Below, in pieces: positions 20,686-30,512 of a stretch of 64,000 bases of DNA (the stretch's first letter is position 1; each line of letters opens with the position of its first letter). Source of the DNA: an uncultured Alphaproteobacteria bacterium (GTDB lineage Bacteria > Pseudomonadota > Alphaproteobacteria > HIMB59 > GCA-002718135). Where the stretch lies: assembly GCA_902571865.1 (NCBI GenBank), contig CACGDO010000005.1, forward strand, positions 65,486 through 129,485. Direction: 5' to 3'. The translations under genes and the position numbers were made by a program. Under the pieces are notes generated by a model. It searched no databases and was not told the DNA's origin. It saw only the letters and a list, made by a program, of their open reading frames with translations.

Positions 20686-21525
20686 TTGGATAAATATAAT
20701 ATATACGAAAAGATATTATTATATTCAGGAATACTAGTCTTTATGATTTTTATTCTTTTGCCTTTTGTCGAAATGTTTTATGCATCGCTTCGACCTTTAG
20801 ATCATTTATTTAGATCTCCTTATCAATTTTATTCAGATGATTTATCTTTTTGGGCTTATCGAGAAATGTGGAATACAGTACCAATGCTTCCACGATATAT
20901 TTTTAACAGTTTTTTTCTTGCCTCAGTAACTTCTATAATTACTTTGCTTTTTGTAATTCCAGCAGCTTACTCTTACGCACGTTTTAAATTTCCTTTTAAA
21001 AATTCTTCACTCTATATTTTATTAGCAATTAATATGTTTTCAGGCGCAGTTTTATTAATACCTCTTTATAAAGTATTAAGAACATTTGGTTTGCTAAATA
21101 CGTATCAAGCTATGATAGTTCCTGGTGTTGCTTTTTTAATACCAACTGCAATTTGGCTGCTAAAGTCTTACTTTGAAAAAATACCAATAGATTTAGAGGA
21201 GGCGGCTTTTGTTGACGGGGCTTCAAGAGTACAAATACTCAGACATATCATAGCTCCTCTTAGTACGCCCGGTCTGGTAGTTGTTGGGATATATGCTTTT
21301 ATAGGATCTTACGCTCAACAATTCTTATTTGCGATCACATTTAACCAGAAAAAAGAATATATGCCTATCCCTTCGGGACTTTATGAATTTATAGGATACA
21401 CAACAGTCAAATGGAATGAAATGATGGCAGCTTCTCTTGTTGGGATAGCACCTGTCTTAATTATTTTTCTTTTTTTACAGAAATATATCGTTGCTGGATT
21501 GACTTCCGGGGCAGTAAAAAACTAG
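20686..21525 (+). CDS. Carbohydrate ABC transporter permease (MalG/UgpE type), copy 2 (tandem paralog)
   Basis: Highly similar along its length to 19845-20684, including long identical nucleotide stretches; TTG start. Confidence 0.88.
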   Translation: MDKYNIYEKILLYSGILVFMIFILLPFVEMFYASLRPLDHLFRSPYQFYSDDLSFWAYREMWNTVPMLPRYIFNSFFLASVTSIITLLFVIPAAYSYARFKFPFKNSSLYILLAINMFSGAVLLIPLYKVLRTFGLLNTYQAMIVPGVAFLIPTAIWLLKSYFEKIPIDLEEAAFVDGASRVQILRHIIAPLSTPGLVVVGIYAFIGSYAQQFLFAITFNQKKEYMPIPSGLYEFIGYTTVKWNEMMAASLVGIAPVLIIFLFLQKYIVAGLTSGAVKN

Positions 21526-21600
21526 AGAAATATCCAAAAACTAACTTGCTTCATAGAGCCTGTTAATGTTATCTCTTTTCTATATTTAAATGGAGGAAAT

Positions 21601-22812
21601 ATGACTTTCAAAAAACTATCTTCATTTCTTACAATAGCTATACTTTCACTAGTTGGTTTTAAAACTTATGCTGCTGAAGTACACGGAGTATTCTGTGGCG
21701 GTGAGCTTCGACCAAACTATGTTGAAATAGCTGATAAGTACATGGAAGACAATCCTGGAGTTACTGTAACTCTAGAAGCTGTTCCCTGGGGAACATGTCA
21801 GGATAAAGTAATCAATCTTGCAATTGCAGGTGATCCCGTTGCATTTTCATATGTTGGATCAAGAACTCTAAAAGGTCTTGCAGAAAACGGACATATTTTA
21901 GAAACAAATATTCCTGCTTCACAAAAAGCAATGTATCAACCAGGTATCCTAAACACAGTTACACACATGGGTAAAACTTGGGGCTTCCCTCATGCATTTT
22001 CAACTAAAGCTCTTTTCATGAATTGTGGTCTTTTAGAAAAAGCAGGCGTTGCATGTGAAGGTCCTCAAAGTTGGGATGAATTATACTCAATGGCTGAAGC
22101 TGTAACAAAAAATGTTGATGGAGCGGCAGGAATTGGACTAGCTGGTAAAGATTTTGATAATACTATGCACCAATTCTTAAACTACCTATACAGTAATGGG
22201 GGACAAGTTATTGATCCAATGACAAACGAAATAACTTTAAATTCATCTAATACTGTTGAAACATTAGAGTTTTATGGAAAGTTAGCAAACGTTGCTCAGG
22301 AAGGTCCTTTAGCTTGGGAGAGATCTCAGTTAACAGAACTATTTAATGACGAAAAAATTGCTATGTATATTAATGGACCTTGGGGTAGAGGTCAGCATAA
22401 GGAAGGTCTAGATGTTAAAACAGTTAGAATTCCAGCTGGACCACAAGGAAGCCAAGGTACACTTTTAATTACTGATAGTGTTGCAGTTTTCTCAAACACA
22501 GGTGTTGAAAAAGAAGCAATGGAATTAGCTAGCATAATCACATCAGGTGATTCTCAATACAGTCTTGATACTGATTGGGGTTTAACACCAATTATGCAAT
22601 ATCCTCAAATTGGAAATGAAGCTCCATACAATGAAGATTATTGGATGATGTTTATTGATTCTATTGGCGATGGTGGACCAGAGCCACTATTTGTAGACTA
22701 CAAAGCTTTTCAAACTGTTATGAACTCTATGATCCAAGGCGCAATTCTTGGTGAAGGAGATGCTGCAGATTTAGTAGCTGAAGCTGCTGAAGAGCTAGAA
22801 GAATACAAATAA
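21601..22812 (+). CDS. Extracellular sugar-binding protein of ABC importer
   Basis: Signal peptide 'MTFKKLSSFLTIAILSLVGFKTYAAE', SBP family 1 body; strong SD 'ggagg' upstream. Confidence 0.9.
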   Translation: MTFKKLSSFLTIAILSLVGFKTYAAEVHGVFCGGELRPNYVEIADKYMEDNPGVTVTLEAVPWGTCQDKVINLAIAGDPVAFSYVGSRTLKGLAENGHILETNIPASQKAMYQPGILNTVTHMGKTWGFPHAFSTKALFMNCGLLEKAGVACEGPQSWDELYSMAEAVTKNVDGAAGIGLAGKDFDNTMHQFLNYLYSNGGQVIDPMTNEITLNSSNTVETLEFYGKLANVAQEGPLAWERSQLTELFNDEKIAMYINGPWGRGQHKEGLDVKTVRIPAGPQGSQGTLLITDSVAVFSNTGVEKEAMELASIITSGDSQYSLDTDWGLTPIMQYPQIGNEAPYNEDYWMMFIDSIGDGGPEPLFVDYKAFQTVMNSMIQGAILGEGDAADLVAEAAEELEEYK

Positions 22813-22823
22813 TCATAATTTAT

Positions 22824-22848
22824 TACTGGGGCAAACATTGCCCCAGTA
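22824..22848 (+). other. Perfect stem-loop immediately downstream of SBP gene
   Basis: tactggggcaa-aca-ttgccccagta, 11-bp perfect arms, 12 nt after the SBP stop. Confidence 0.85.
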
Positions 22849-22864
22849 CTCAGTAAAAATTCAA

Positions 22865-23593
22865 ATGAGTAAATTAACAAGATCTTATTCCTCAAAAATT
22901 AATTCTATTTTAAAGAAGATTTTAAAAGAAGAAGAAAAAAAATTCTTACAGTGTGCTAAGTTAATTAGTAAATCATATAAAAAGGGTGGGCAGTTATATA
23001 TTTTTGGAACTGGACACTCTAGATTACTTGGAGAAGAGTCATTTCACAGAGCAGGAGGTTTTGCTGCAGCATGCCCAATAAGAGATGATGATCTTAGTTT
23101 TAAAAAAGGAGCACGAAAAGCTACGGCTTTAGAAAGAACTCCAAATATTGCAAAAAAAGCTCTAGCTAAATATAAAATTACTAGCAAAGATATTTTGATG
23201 ATTGTATCTAATTCAGGTGTGAATCACGCACCAGTTGAAGCAGCTTTGATTGCTAAGAAAAAGAAAATAAAAACTATTTCACTAACATCTGTAAAGTATT
23301 CTAAACAGGCTCCTTTATCTAAATTGAATAAACGATTATTTGAAATAACAGATATATTCATTGATAATAAAATTCCACCTGGTGATGCGATTATTAATAT
23401 TAAAGATAATATGGTTGGTCCAGCTTCAACAATCACAGGATCTTTTATTTTAAATTCAATTTTAATTGAAGTTGCCAATATATTAAAAAATGAAAAAGTA
23501 TTTCCATTCTACATCAGTGTAAATATGCCAAATGCTAAAAAAAATAACGATAAATTAGAAAAAAAATTTAGTAAGATTAATCCTCATTTATAA
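22865..23593 (+). CDS. SIS-domain sugar isomerase/phosphosugar-binding protein (UPF0309-like)
   Basis: 'GQLYIFGTGHSRLLGEESFHRAGG', 'MIVSNSGVNHAPVEAALIAKKKKIKTISLTS'; listed start 22838 lies in the stem-loop, ATG 22865 preferred. Confidence 0.85.
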   Translation: MSKLTRSYSSKINSILKKILKEEEKKFLQCAKLISKSYKKGGQLYIFGTGHSRLLGEESFHRAGGFAAACPIRDDDLSFKKGARKATALERTPNIAKKALAKYKITSKDILMIVSNSGVNHAPVEAALIAKKKKIKTISLTSVKYSKQAPLSKLNKRLFEITDIFIDNKIPPGDAIINIKDNMVGPASTITGSFILNSILIEVANILKNEKVFPFYISVNMPNAKKNNDKLEKKFSKINPHL

Positions 23594-23662
23594 AATAACG
23601 AAATATATTTAAGAAAAAAAATTGATATATAAAAAGTTTAACAACTAACTAAATATTTTTAG

Positions 23663-24556
23663 ATGAAAATTATTAAAAAATATATTGTAACTATAGATTT
23701 AGGTGGAACTAAAACAAATATTGGCTTTTTTAGAAATGGAAAATTAGTTCAAAATACTAAACTCCTGACACAAAAATATGGCCCTGATAATATTGATATA
23801 ATTTCTGAAATTTTGATTAATTCAAAAAAAAATATTTCTTCAATTTGTCTGTCACTTACTGGTTTAGTTACCAGTAAAGGCTTATGGAATCCTATTAATA
23901 AGAAAGTACTTGGGAATTTTAAAAATTACCCAGTAGTTAAAGTTTTAAAAAAAAGATTTAGTATTCCAGTTTATGCACTAGGCGATACCCAAGCAGCTGC
24001 TTTGGGAGAAATGCATTATGGTAATGGTAAAAATTTGCAAAATTTCTTTTACTTAACAGTATCCACTGGAATAGGAGGTAGTATCATTTATAATCAAAAT
24101 CTATTTGATAACAAAATATCAGATATTGGGTCTATTGGTCATAATGTGATAAAATATAATGGAAAACTTTGTGGTTGTGGTAAAAAGGGGTGTTTAGAAG
24201 CGTATTCATCAGGGACTGCTCTAATCAAGCAGAACAAAATTAAAAAATGTTATAATACGAGAGATCTTTTAACAAAATATAAAAACAATTTGCAAACAAA
24301 AAGAATAGTAAATGAGGCTACATCAATGATTGCTCAAAGTATTTTGAATATTAATTTATTGCTTAGAATTAATTTTTTTATTATTGGGGGGAGTGTTGGT
24401 CTTAATCCATTTTTTTATAATTCGATAAAAAATAATTTAACAAAATCTATACCTCCAGTAAAAATTCAAAAAGCTAAATTAAAATCTAAAGCTGAATTAT
24501 ATGGATGTTTTATATACATACATAAAAAACTTTTTTTAAAGAAATCTAATATTTAA
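23663..24556 (+). CDS. ROK family sugar kinase (NagK-like)
   Basis: 'TIDLGGTKTNIGFFRNGKL', 'LTVSTGIGGSIIYN', zinc motif 'GHNVIKYNGKLCGCGKKGCLEAYSSG'. Confidence 0.88.
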   Translation: MKIIKKYIVTIDLGGTKTNIGFFRNGKLVQNTKLLTQKYGPDNIDIISEILINSKKNISSICLSLTGLVTSKGLWNPINKKVLGNFKNYPVVKVLKKRFSIPVYALGDTQAAALGEMHYGNGKNLQNFFYLTVSTGIGGSIIYNQNLFDNKISDIGSIGHNVIKYNGKLCGCGKKGCLEAYSSGTALIKQNKIKKCYNTRDLLTKYKNNLQTKRIVNEATSMIAQSILNINLLLRINFFIIGGSVGLNPFFYNSIKNNLTKSIPPVKIQKAKLKSKAELYGCFIYIHKKLFLKKSNI

Positions 24557-24563
24557 TTCATTA

Positions 24564-25655
24564 ATGAATAATAAAAATAAAATTACTGGTAAGATAATAA
24601 ATCATAACTCATCTTTTATAGGTGAAATTTATTTTGATGAAAATATTATTGATATAAAAAAAAATAAATCTGATGATTTTGAAAACATCATAGTGCCTGG
24701 CTTCATTGATCTGCATTGCCATGGTGGGAATGGTTTTGATATTATGGAAGGATCAAGCTCAATAGTAGAAATGTCAAAATACCATTTAAAACATGGAACT
24801 ACATCAATTATGCCAACCACTTGGACCAATACACTAGAAAATACTATTTCTGCTTTAGAAAATTTTAATAATATAAAAAGTGATAATCCACATATTCTGG
24901 GTGTTCATTTAGAGGGTCCTTTTATTAATCCAAAAAAACTTGGTGCACAGCCCAACTTAACACAAATGCCATCTTTAGAATTTATCAATAAAATTATTGA
25001 GGTTGCTGATGTTAAAATTATGACATTAGCTCCAGAAGTTGATGGGATGCAAAAATTTATAAATGACTTAGTAAGTCTAAATATTAAGGTTCAATTTGGT
25101 CACACTTTAGCAGATTTTACTTGCTGTGAAAAAATTATGAAAGATTATGAAATAGGTTTTACACACCTTTATAATGCTATGTCTGGAAATGATCACAGAT
25201 CCCCAGGAGTATTATCAGCTGCTCTTTCAAAGGGAAATTTTGCTGAAATAATTTGTGATAATATCCATGTAAGTAAACAGGCAATAAAAATAGCGCATAA
25301 ATGCATTTCTGGTTTATATGCAATTACTGATTCAATTAGTGCTAGCGGCCTAAATGATGGAGAATATAATTTTGCCAACAATAAAATTAAAAAAGAAAAA
25401 AATTCAGTTAAAATTATATCTGATGGAACTTTAGCAGGTAGTATTGTAACTATGGATCAAACTTTTAAAAATTTAATATCAATGGACTTTTCATTAGAAG
25501 AAGCAGTAAGTTTAACAAGTTACAATGCATCAAGATATCTTGAATTGAATAATGTTGGTGTAATCGATAAAAATTATATTAGCAATTTCGTGGTCTTAGA
25601 TAAAAAATTCAACCTTAAAGAAGTATATTTAAATGGGAAAAAAATTGATGCCTAA
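24564..25655 (+). CDS. nagA: N-acetylglucosamine-6-phosphate deacetylase
   Basis: 'PGFIDLHCHGGNGFDIMEG', 'HLEGPFINPKKLGAQ', 'GHTLADF', 'THLYNAMS', 'ITDSISASGL'. Confidence 0.92.
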   Translation: MNNKNKITGKIINHNSSFIGEIYFDENIIDIKKNKSDDFENIIVPGFIDLHCHGGNGFDIMEGSSSIVEMSKYHLKHGTTSIMPTTWTNTLENTISALENFNNIKSDNPHILGVHLEGPFINPKKLGAQPNLTQMPSLEFINKIIEVADVKIMTLAPEVDGMQKFINDLVSLNIKVQFGHTLADFTCCEKIMKDYEIGFTHLYNAMSGNDHRSPGVLSAALSKGNFAEIICDNIHVSKQAIKIAHKCISGLYAITDSISASGLNDGEYNFANNKIKKEKNSVKIISDGTLAGSIVTMDQTFKNLISMDFSLEEAVSLTSYNASRYLELNNVGVIDKNYISNFVVLDKKFNLKEVYLNGKKIDA

Positions 25656-26670
25656 TTCACTTGTTTTATCTGAAGCATTATCAATACCAGAAAAAATAAA
25701 TAAATTTATTTTAAATGATAACAATAAATATCAAGAAATATCAAATTTAATATCATTAAAAAAAATTGATTATGTAGTAACTGTGGCAAGAGGTACTTCA
25801 GATTGTGCTGCTCTTTATTTATCTTATATGTTTGCAAAATATTTAGGCTTACCAACATACAGCATGCCTCCATCTATTATAACTTTAGAAGAATCAAAAT
25901 TTGATTTTTCTAGAGCATTAGTTTTCATTATTTCTCAATCTGGAAAAAGTGAAGATTTAGTTGAATGTCATAAAATGGTACAAAAAATGGGAGCAAAGAC
26001 GATATTAATAAGTAATAATTTAAATAGCCCTATTATAAAAACATCCAATTATTTTTTTGATATAAATGCTGGGGAAGAAAAAAGTGTTGCAGCAACAAAA
26101 ACTTTTGTCTTGTCTTTATTGATAATTTTAAAACTTGTTTTTAACACTCTTAATAAAAAAGATATTAATAAACATATTGAAAAACTAAGTGATCATTTAA
26201 TTTTGGATAATCAAAATCAATGGAATCCAAATATATTAGATAAAACTATAAGTAATGGATATATAATTAGTAGGGGTGTTGGATATGCAATTTCTAATGA
26301 AATATCTCTAAAGTTTAAAGAATTATGTCAAGAAATGATAGAACCTTTTAGTAGTGCTGAGGTAATGCATGGACCGAAAAGCCTTATAGAAAACTCATTT
26401 AAGTTATTTACTTTATCGCTTAGAGATAAAAGTGGGATGATAGTGGCAAAAGATTCTACTCAAATTATCTCACTAACTAATCTTCACTATGAAATTACCT
26501 ATGATGAAAAATCGAATACAAAATTTAAATATAACACTAGTGAAATGATAGAGTTAGATCCAATAATAGTACTATCAAAATTTTATCCATGGATAATTAA
26601 TTACTCATTTGAAAAAGGATTAAACCCAGATAATCCTAGATATTTAACTAAAGTAACACAAACATTCTAA
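25633..26670 (+). CDS. Double-SIS protein, GlmS C-terminal-like (probable glucosamine-6-phosphate deaminase NagB-II type)
   Basis: No glutaminase domain; 'VARGTSDCAALYLSYMF', 'ISQSGKSEDLV', 'KSVAATKTFVLSL', 'LKFKELCQEMIEPFSSAEVMHGP'. Confidence 0.85.
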   Translation: MGKKLMPNSLVLSEALSIPEKINKFILNDNNKYQEISNLISLKKIDYVVTVARGTSDCAALYLSYMFAKYLGLPTYSMPPSIITLEESKFDFSRALVFIISQSGKSEDLVECHKMVQKMGAKTILISNNLNSPIIKTSNYFFDINAGEEKSVAATKTFVLSLLIILKLVFNTLNKKDINKHIEKLSDHLILDNQNQWNPNILDKTISNGYIISRGVGYAISNEISLKFKELCQEMIEPFSSAEVMHGPKSLIENSFKLFTLSLRDKSGMIVAKDSTQIISLTNLHYEITYDEKSNTKFKYNTSEMIELDPIIVLSKFYPWIINYSFEKGLNPDNPRYLTKVTQTF

Positions 26671-26671
26671 T

Positions 26672-28285
26672 TTGAATAATATTGATATAGCAATTATTGG
26701 AGCAGGTTCTGCAGGAAGTATAATAGCAAATAAACTTCTGAGTAAAACTAATTTTAATATAATTCTTATTGAGGCTGGGCCTAAAGATAACAATCCTATC
26801 ATTGACGTTCCTCTTGGTTATGGAATGACATTTTATAATAAAAAAATTAATTGGAACTTCTACTCGGAAAAACAAGATAATTTATTCAATAGGCAAATAT
26901 ATTATCCGAGAGGTAAAGTTTTAGGTGGCTCTGGCTCAATAAATGCAATGGTCTATGCAAGAGGATTAGAAACAGATTATGAAAATTGGGGTAGCAATAA
27001 GGAATGGAGTTTTGAAAATATAAAAAAAGTATACAGTTCTATGGAGCAACAAATAAATCATGATAAAGAATTTCTTACAAAAGAAAAGATTCCAGTAAAT
27101 AATGTAAGTAAGCATCATCATTCAATTTTAGAATATTTTTTTAATGCTAGTAATGAAATTGGTATTAAAAAAAATACAAATTTAACTACATCAATCGAAA
27201 ATCAAGTAGGTCATTATAATATTAATACTTACAACGGTACTAGACATTCATCATCAAAAGTATTTTTAAAGCCTGTAATAAAAAATCCAAGACTTACAAT
27301 ATTAGACAATACTCAAGTTAAAAATTTAATAATTAAAGATAAAAAAATTACTGGTATTAAAATTCAAAATAAATCAATAGAACAAATCATACACTTATCT
27401 CATGGAGCAATTTTATGTTCTGGTTCTATAATGACACCTTATTTGTTAATGCATTCTGGTATTGGTGATAAAGAACATTTAAAAAAATTTGATAAAGAAA
27501 TAATAATTGATAATTCTAATGTTGGAAGCAATCTTCAGGATCATCTTGGGTTAGATTATTTATTTAAAACTCATCATCATTCACTAAATAAATCGTTAGG
27601 AACTTGGCCAGGCAGAATTACTTCCGTATTAAAATATATTTATAATAGGAAAGGACCATTATCACTAAGTATTAATCAGTCTGGGGGATATGTAAATTGG
27701 AATTCAAAACATCATTATCCCAACTTGCAGATATATTTCAATCCGTTGACTTATTCTATCACTCATAAAAATAAAAGACCTCTTCTAAAAACTGACAAAT
27801 TTAATGGTTTTATTATTGGTTATAATTCTTGTCGACCAAAAAGTTTGGGTAGGGTTGCATTGAACTCTCCAAATTTTGAAGATGCTCCATTAATTGATCC
27901 AAATTTTCTATCACATGAAGAAGATATATATGATGTTAAATGCGCAATTAATTTTTCTCAAGTTTTGGCGAATACAAATAGTATAAAAAAAATAAGAAAT
28001 GAAAGTGTTAAGCATGATCTTTTAAATGCTACTGAAGAAGAAATGATTGATCACTTTAAATCTAATGCAGTTTCTATATATCACCCTTGTGGTACTTGTA
28101 AAATGGATGAAGATCCTAAAAAGGGAGTTGTTTCTGAAAGATTAAAAGTTCATGGAATGGAGAATCTTTGGATTGCTGATGCATCTGTTTTTCCAAATAT
28201 TACTTCTGGCAATATAAATGCCCCTGTAATGATGCTTGCTAATCTTGGAAGTAAATTTATTATTGAGGATTTAAATAAGATTTAA
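26672..28285 (+). CDS. GMC family oxidoreductase (choline dehydrogenase-like)
   Basis: 'DIAIIGAGSAGSIIANKL', 'YYPRGKVLGGSGSINAMVYARG', 'YHPCGTCKMDEDP', 'LWIADASVFPNITSGNINAPVMMLA'. Confidence 0.92.
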   Translation: MNNIDIAIIGAGSAGSIIANKLLSKTNFNIILIEAGPKDNNPIIDVPLGYGMTFYNKKINWNFYSEKQDNLFNRQIYYPRGKVLGGSGSINAMVYARGLETDYENWGSNKEWSFENIKKVYSSMEQQINHDKEFLTKEKIPVNNVSKHHHSILEYFFNASNEIGIKKNTNLTTSIENQVGHYNINTYNGTRHSSSKVFLKPVIKNPRLTILDNTQVKNLIIKDKKITGIKIQNKSIEQIIHLSHGAILCSGSIMTPYLLMHSGIGDKEHLKKFDKEIIIDNSNVGSNLQDHLGLDYLFKTHHHSLNKSLGTWPGRITSVLKYIYNRKGPLSLSINQSGGYVNWNSKHHYPNLQIYFNPLTYSITHKNKRPLLKTDKFNGFIIGYNSCRPKSLGRVALNSPNFEDAPLIDPNFLSHEEDIYDVKCAINFSQVLANTNSIKKIRNESVKHDLLNATEEEMIDHFKSNAVSIYHPCGTCKMDEDPKKGVVSERLKVHGMENLWIADASVFPNITSGNINAPVMMLANLGSKFIIEDLNKI

Positions 28286-28288
28286 TTT

Positions 28289-29389
28289 ATGAAAATAGTT
28301 AAACTTGAAACGTTCACAAAACCATATGTAAGTTTTGTAAAAATAACAGTTGAGGATGGTTCAATCGGTTATGGTCAAATGTCAACTTATCATGCAGATA
28401 TCACAGCTCAAATTTTTCATAAACAAGTAGCGCCTTGGGTTGTAGGAAAAGAATATTTTGATTTCGATGATTTAGAAGATTTTATCTTTGAGAGAGAGCA
28501 TAAATTTCCAGGATCTTATCTTTTACGTGCAATTGCTGGTTTAGATACAGCCTTGTGGGATTTGAAAGGTAAAATCGAAAGTAAACCTGTAGTCTCATTG
28601 ATAGGAGGATCTCCAGGAAATTTAAGAATATATGGTTCATCAATGAAAAGAGATATTACACCAAATGATGAAGCAAATAGATTTAAAAAACTTTTTGATG
28701 AAAATGGTGTTGACGCATTTAAATTTAGAATTGGTTCTGAATGTGGAAGAGGGATCGATGAATGGGAAGGAAGAACCTCTAGTATAGTAAAAACAATAAA
28801 TTCGACTCTAGATAAAAGTGTAATTAAGATGGTCGACGCAAACAGTTGTTATAGTTCTATGCAAGCAATAGAAATTGGGAAACTTTTAGAAGATAATAAT
28901 GTTACTCATTTTGAAGAACCTTGTCCTTACTGGAAACCAGAAGAAACTAAAAAAGTTACTGATAGTTTGAAGATAGATGTTACTGGGGGAGAACAAGATT
29001 GTGATCTCAGAATTTGGAGAGATATGGTTAAAAGAAAAATTGTAAATATTTTTCAGCCAGATGTTATGTACGTGGGAGGATTAACAAAAGCTTTGAAGGT
29101 TGCGAAAATTATTGAAAAGGGTGGTTTTATATGTACTCCACATACAGCTAACTTATCTTTAGTAACAATTTGTACAATGCATTTTTTAAAAGCAATAAAT
29201 AATTCAGGTCCCTATCTTGAATTTTCAATTGAAGGTAAAGATTATTATCCATGGCAACAGAATTTATTTTTAGGCGATCCTTTTAAAATATCTGATGGAA
29301 TGGTTAAAATTGAAGATACTCCTGGTTGGGGTATAGAGATTAATCCTGATTGGTTAGAGAAATCAGAATATAAAAAGACAGAAATATAA
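28289..29389 (+). CDS. Mandelate racemase/muconate lactonizing enzyme (enolase superfamily) protein
   Basis: 'AIAGLDTALWDLKGK', 'FKFRIGSECGRG', 'MVDANSCYS', 'HFEEPCPYW', 'TGGEQDCD'. Confidence 0.87.
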   Translation: MKIVKLETFTKPYVSFVKITVEDGSIGYGQMSTYHADITAQIFHKQVAPWVVGKEYFDFDDLEDFIFEREHKFPGSYLLRAIAGLDTALWDLKGKIESKPVVSLIGGSPGNLRIYGSSMKRDITPNDEANRFKKLFDENGVDAFKFRIGSECGRGIDEWEGRTSSIVKTINSTLDKSVIKMVDANSCYSSMQAIEIGKLLEDNNVTHFEEPCPYWKPEETKKVTDSLKIDVTGGEQDCDLRIWRDMVKRKIVNIFQPDVMYVGGLTKALKVAKIIEKGGFICTPHTANLSLVTICTMHFLKAINNSGPYLEFSIEGKDYYPWQQNLFLGDPFKISDGMVKIEDTPGWGIEINPDWLEKSEYKKTEI

Positions 29390-29393
29390 AATA

Positions 29394-30053
29394 ATGATTA
29401 AAAATATAATTTTTGATTTTGATGGAGTAATAGTTGATAGTGAGGTCTTAGCTTCTAAGGCATTTTCCAAATATTTTAGTAAATTTGATCAATCAATTAA
29501 AGAGGAGCAATTTTATAAATATGCTGGAAAAAAAACAGTCGAAGTAATAGATTTATTATCTGATAAATATAAGATTGAAAACAAAGAAAAATTTACAAAT
29601 GAAATATTTGATATTGTGTCAGAAGTTTATTCCAAGGATTTAAAACTAGTTGATGGAGCAAAAGATTATATTAGTAAATCAGATAGAAATCACTTTATTG
29701 GATCTAACAGTAATAAGGATAGAATTCTCGATGGATTGAAGCTTGTTGGGTTAGATAAATTTTTTTTAAGTGATCAGGTTTATTCATTCGATATGGTAAA
29801 AAGACCAAAACCTGATCCAGATATATACTTAAAGGTTTTAAATGATAATTCACTTATTAGAGAAGAGTCAGTCATTATTGAAGATAGTAGCGTAGGTGTT
29901 AAAGCAGCAACTGCAGCAGGAGTAAGGGTATTTGGTCTTACTGCAGGAAAACATTGGCATTCAGATAGAGATACAAATGAATTATTTGACAATGGTGCTT
30001 TGAATGTATTTAGTGATTATGAAAGTTTAGGTAAGGCAATAGAGGAGCTTTAA
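29394..30053 (+). CDS. HAD hydrolase, beta-phosphoglucomutase-like
   Basis: 'IIFDFDGVIVDSEVLA', 'RPKPDPDIYLK', 'VIIEDSSVGVKAATAAGVRVFGL'. Confidence 0.88.
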   Translation: MIKNIIFDFDGVIVDSEVLASKAFSKYFSKFDQSIKEEQFYKYAGKKTVEVIDLLSDKYKIENKEKFTNEIFDIVSEVYSKDLKLVDGAKDYISKSDRNHFIGSNSNKDRILDGLKLVGLDKFFLSDQVYSFDMVKRPKPDPDIYLKVLNDNSLIREESVIIEDSSVGVKAATAAGVRVFGLTAGKHWHSDRDTNELFDNGALNVFSDYESLGKAIEEL

Positions 30054-30512
30054 ATGGGGCCAGATGTAAAAGGAAATCCACTTTATATTTCAGTCTATCT
30101 TTTGATAGTCTCCTATATTTTAGGTGAATTTATTTTTCCTAAATATCCACTGCTATATATTCTTAATCTTTTTGGATTTTTAATTATAATTTTAATGCCA
30201 ATTGTATTTTTTTCTTCAAGAAATGCATTTAATGCACATGAAGAAAAATTACCTCCTCAAACTGAAACAAATAGAATTATAAAAACTGGAATTTACTCTT
30301 ACTCTAGAAATCCAATTTATCTATGTTTTGTTTTATTTCATTTTGGTATGTTTCTTACTTTTGAAAATATTATGTATTTTATTTGTTCTATAGGATTATT
30401 TTTTTGGTTAAATAATTTTGTAATATATGAAGAGGAAAAATATTTAAAAGATAAATTTGGGGATGAATTTGAAAGATATTGTAATTCGGTTAAAAGATGG
30501 ATTTTTTTCTAG
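30054..30512 (+). CDS. Isoprenylcysteine methyltransferase/PEMT-family membrane protein
   Basis: 'TGIYSYSRNPIYLCFVLFHFGMFL' and 'EEKYLKDKFGDEFERYCNSVKRWI' signature. Confidence 0.8.
   Translation: MGPDVKGNPLYISVYLLIVSYILGEFIFPKYPLLYILNLFGFLIIILMPIVFFSSRNAFNAHEEKLPPQTETNRIIKTGIYSYSRNPIYLCFVLFHFGMFLTFENIMYFICSIGLFFWLNNFVIYEEEKYLKDKFGDEFERYCNSVKRWIFF

Noticed and set aside
22838-22864. Listed start of the SIS protein at 22838
   Set aside because: Falls within the 3' arm of the SBP stem-loop; ATG 22865 gives a sensible N-terminus.
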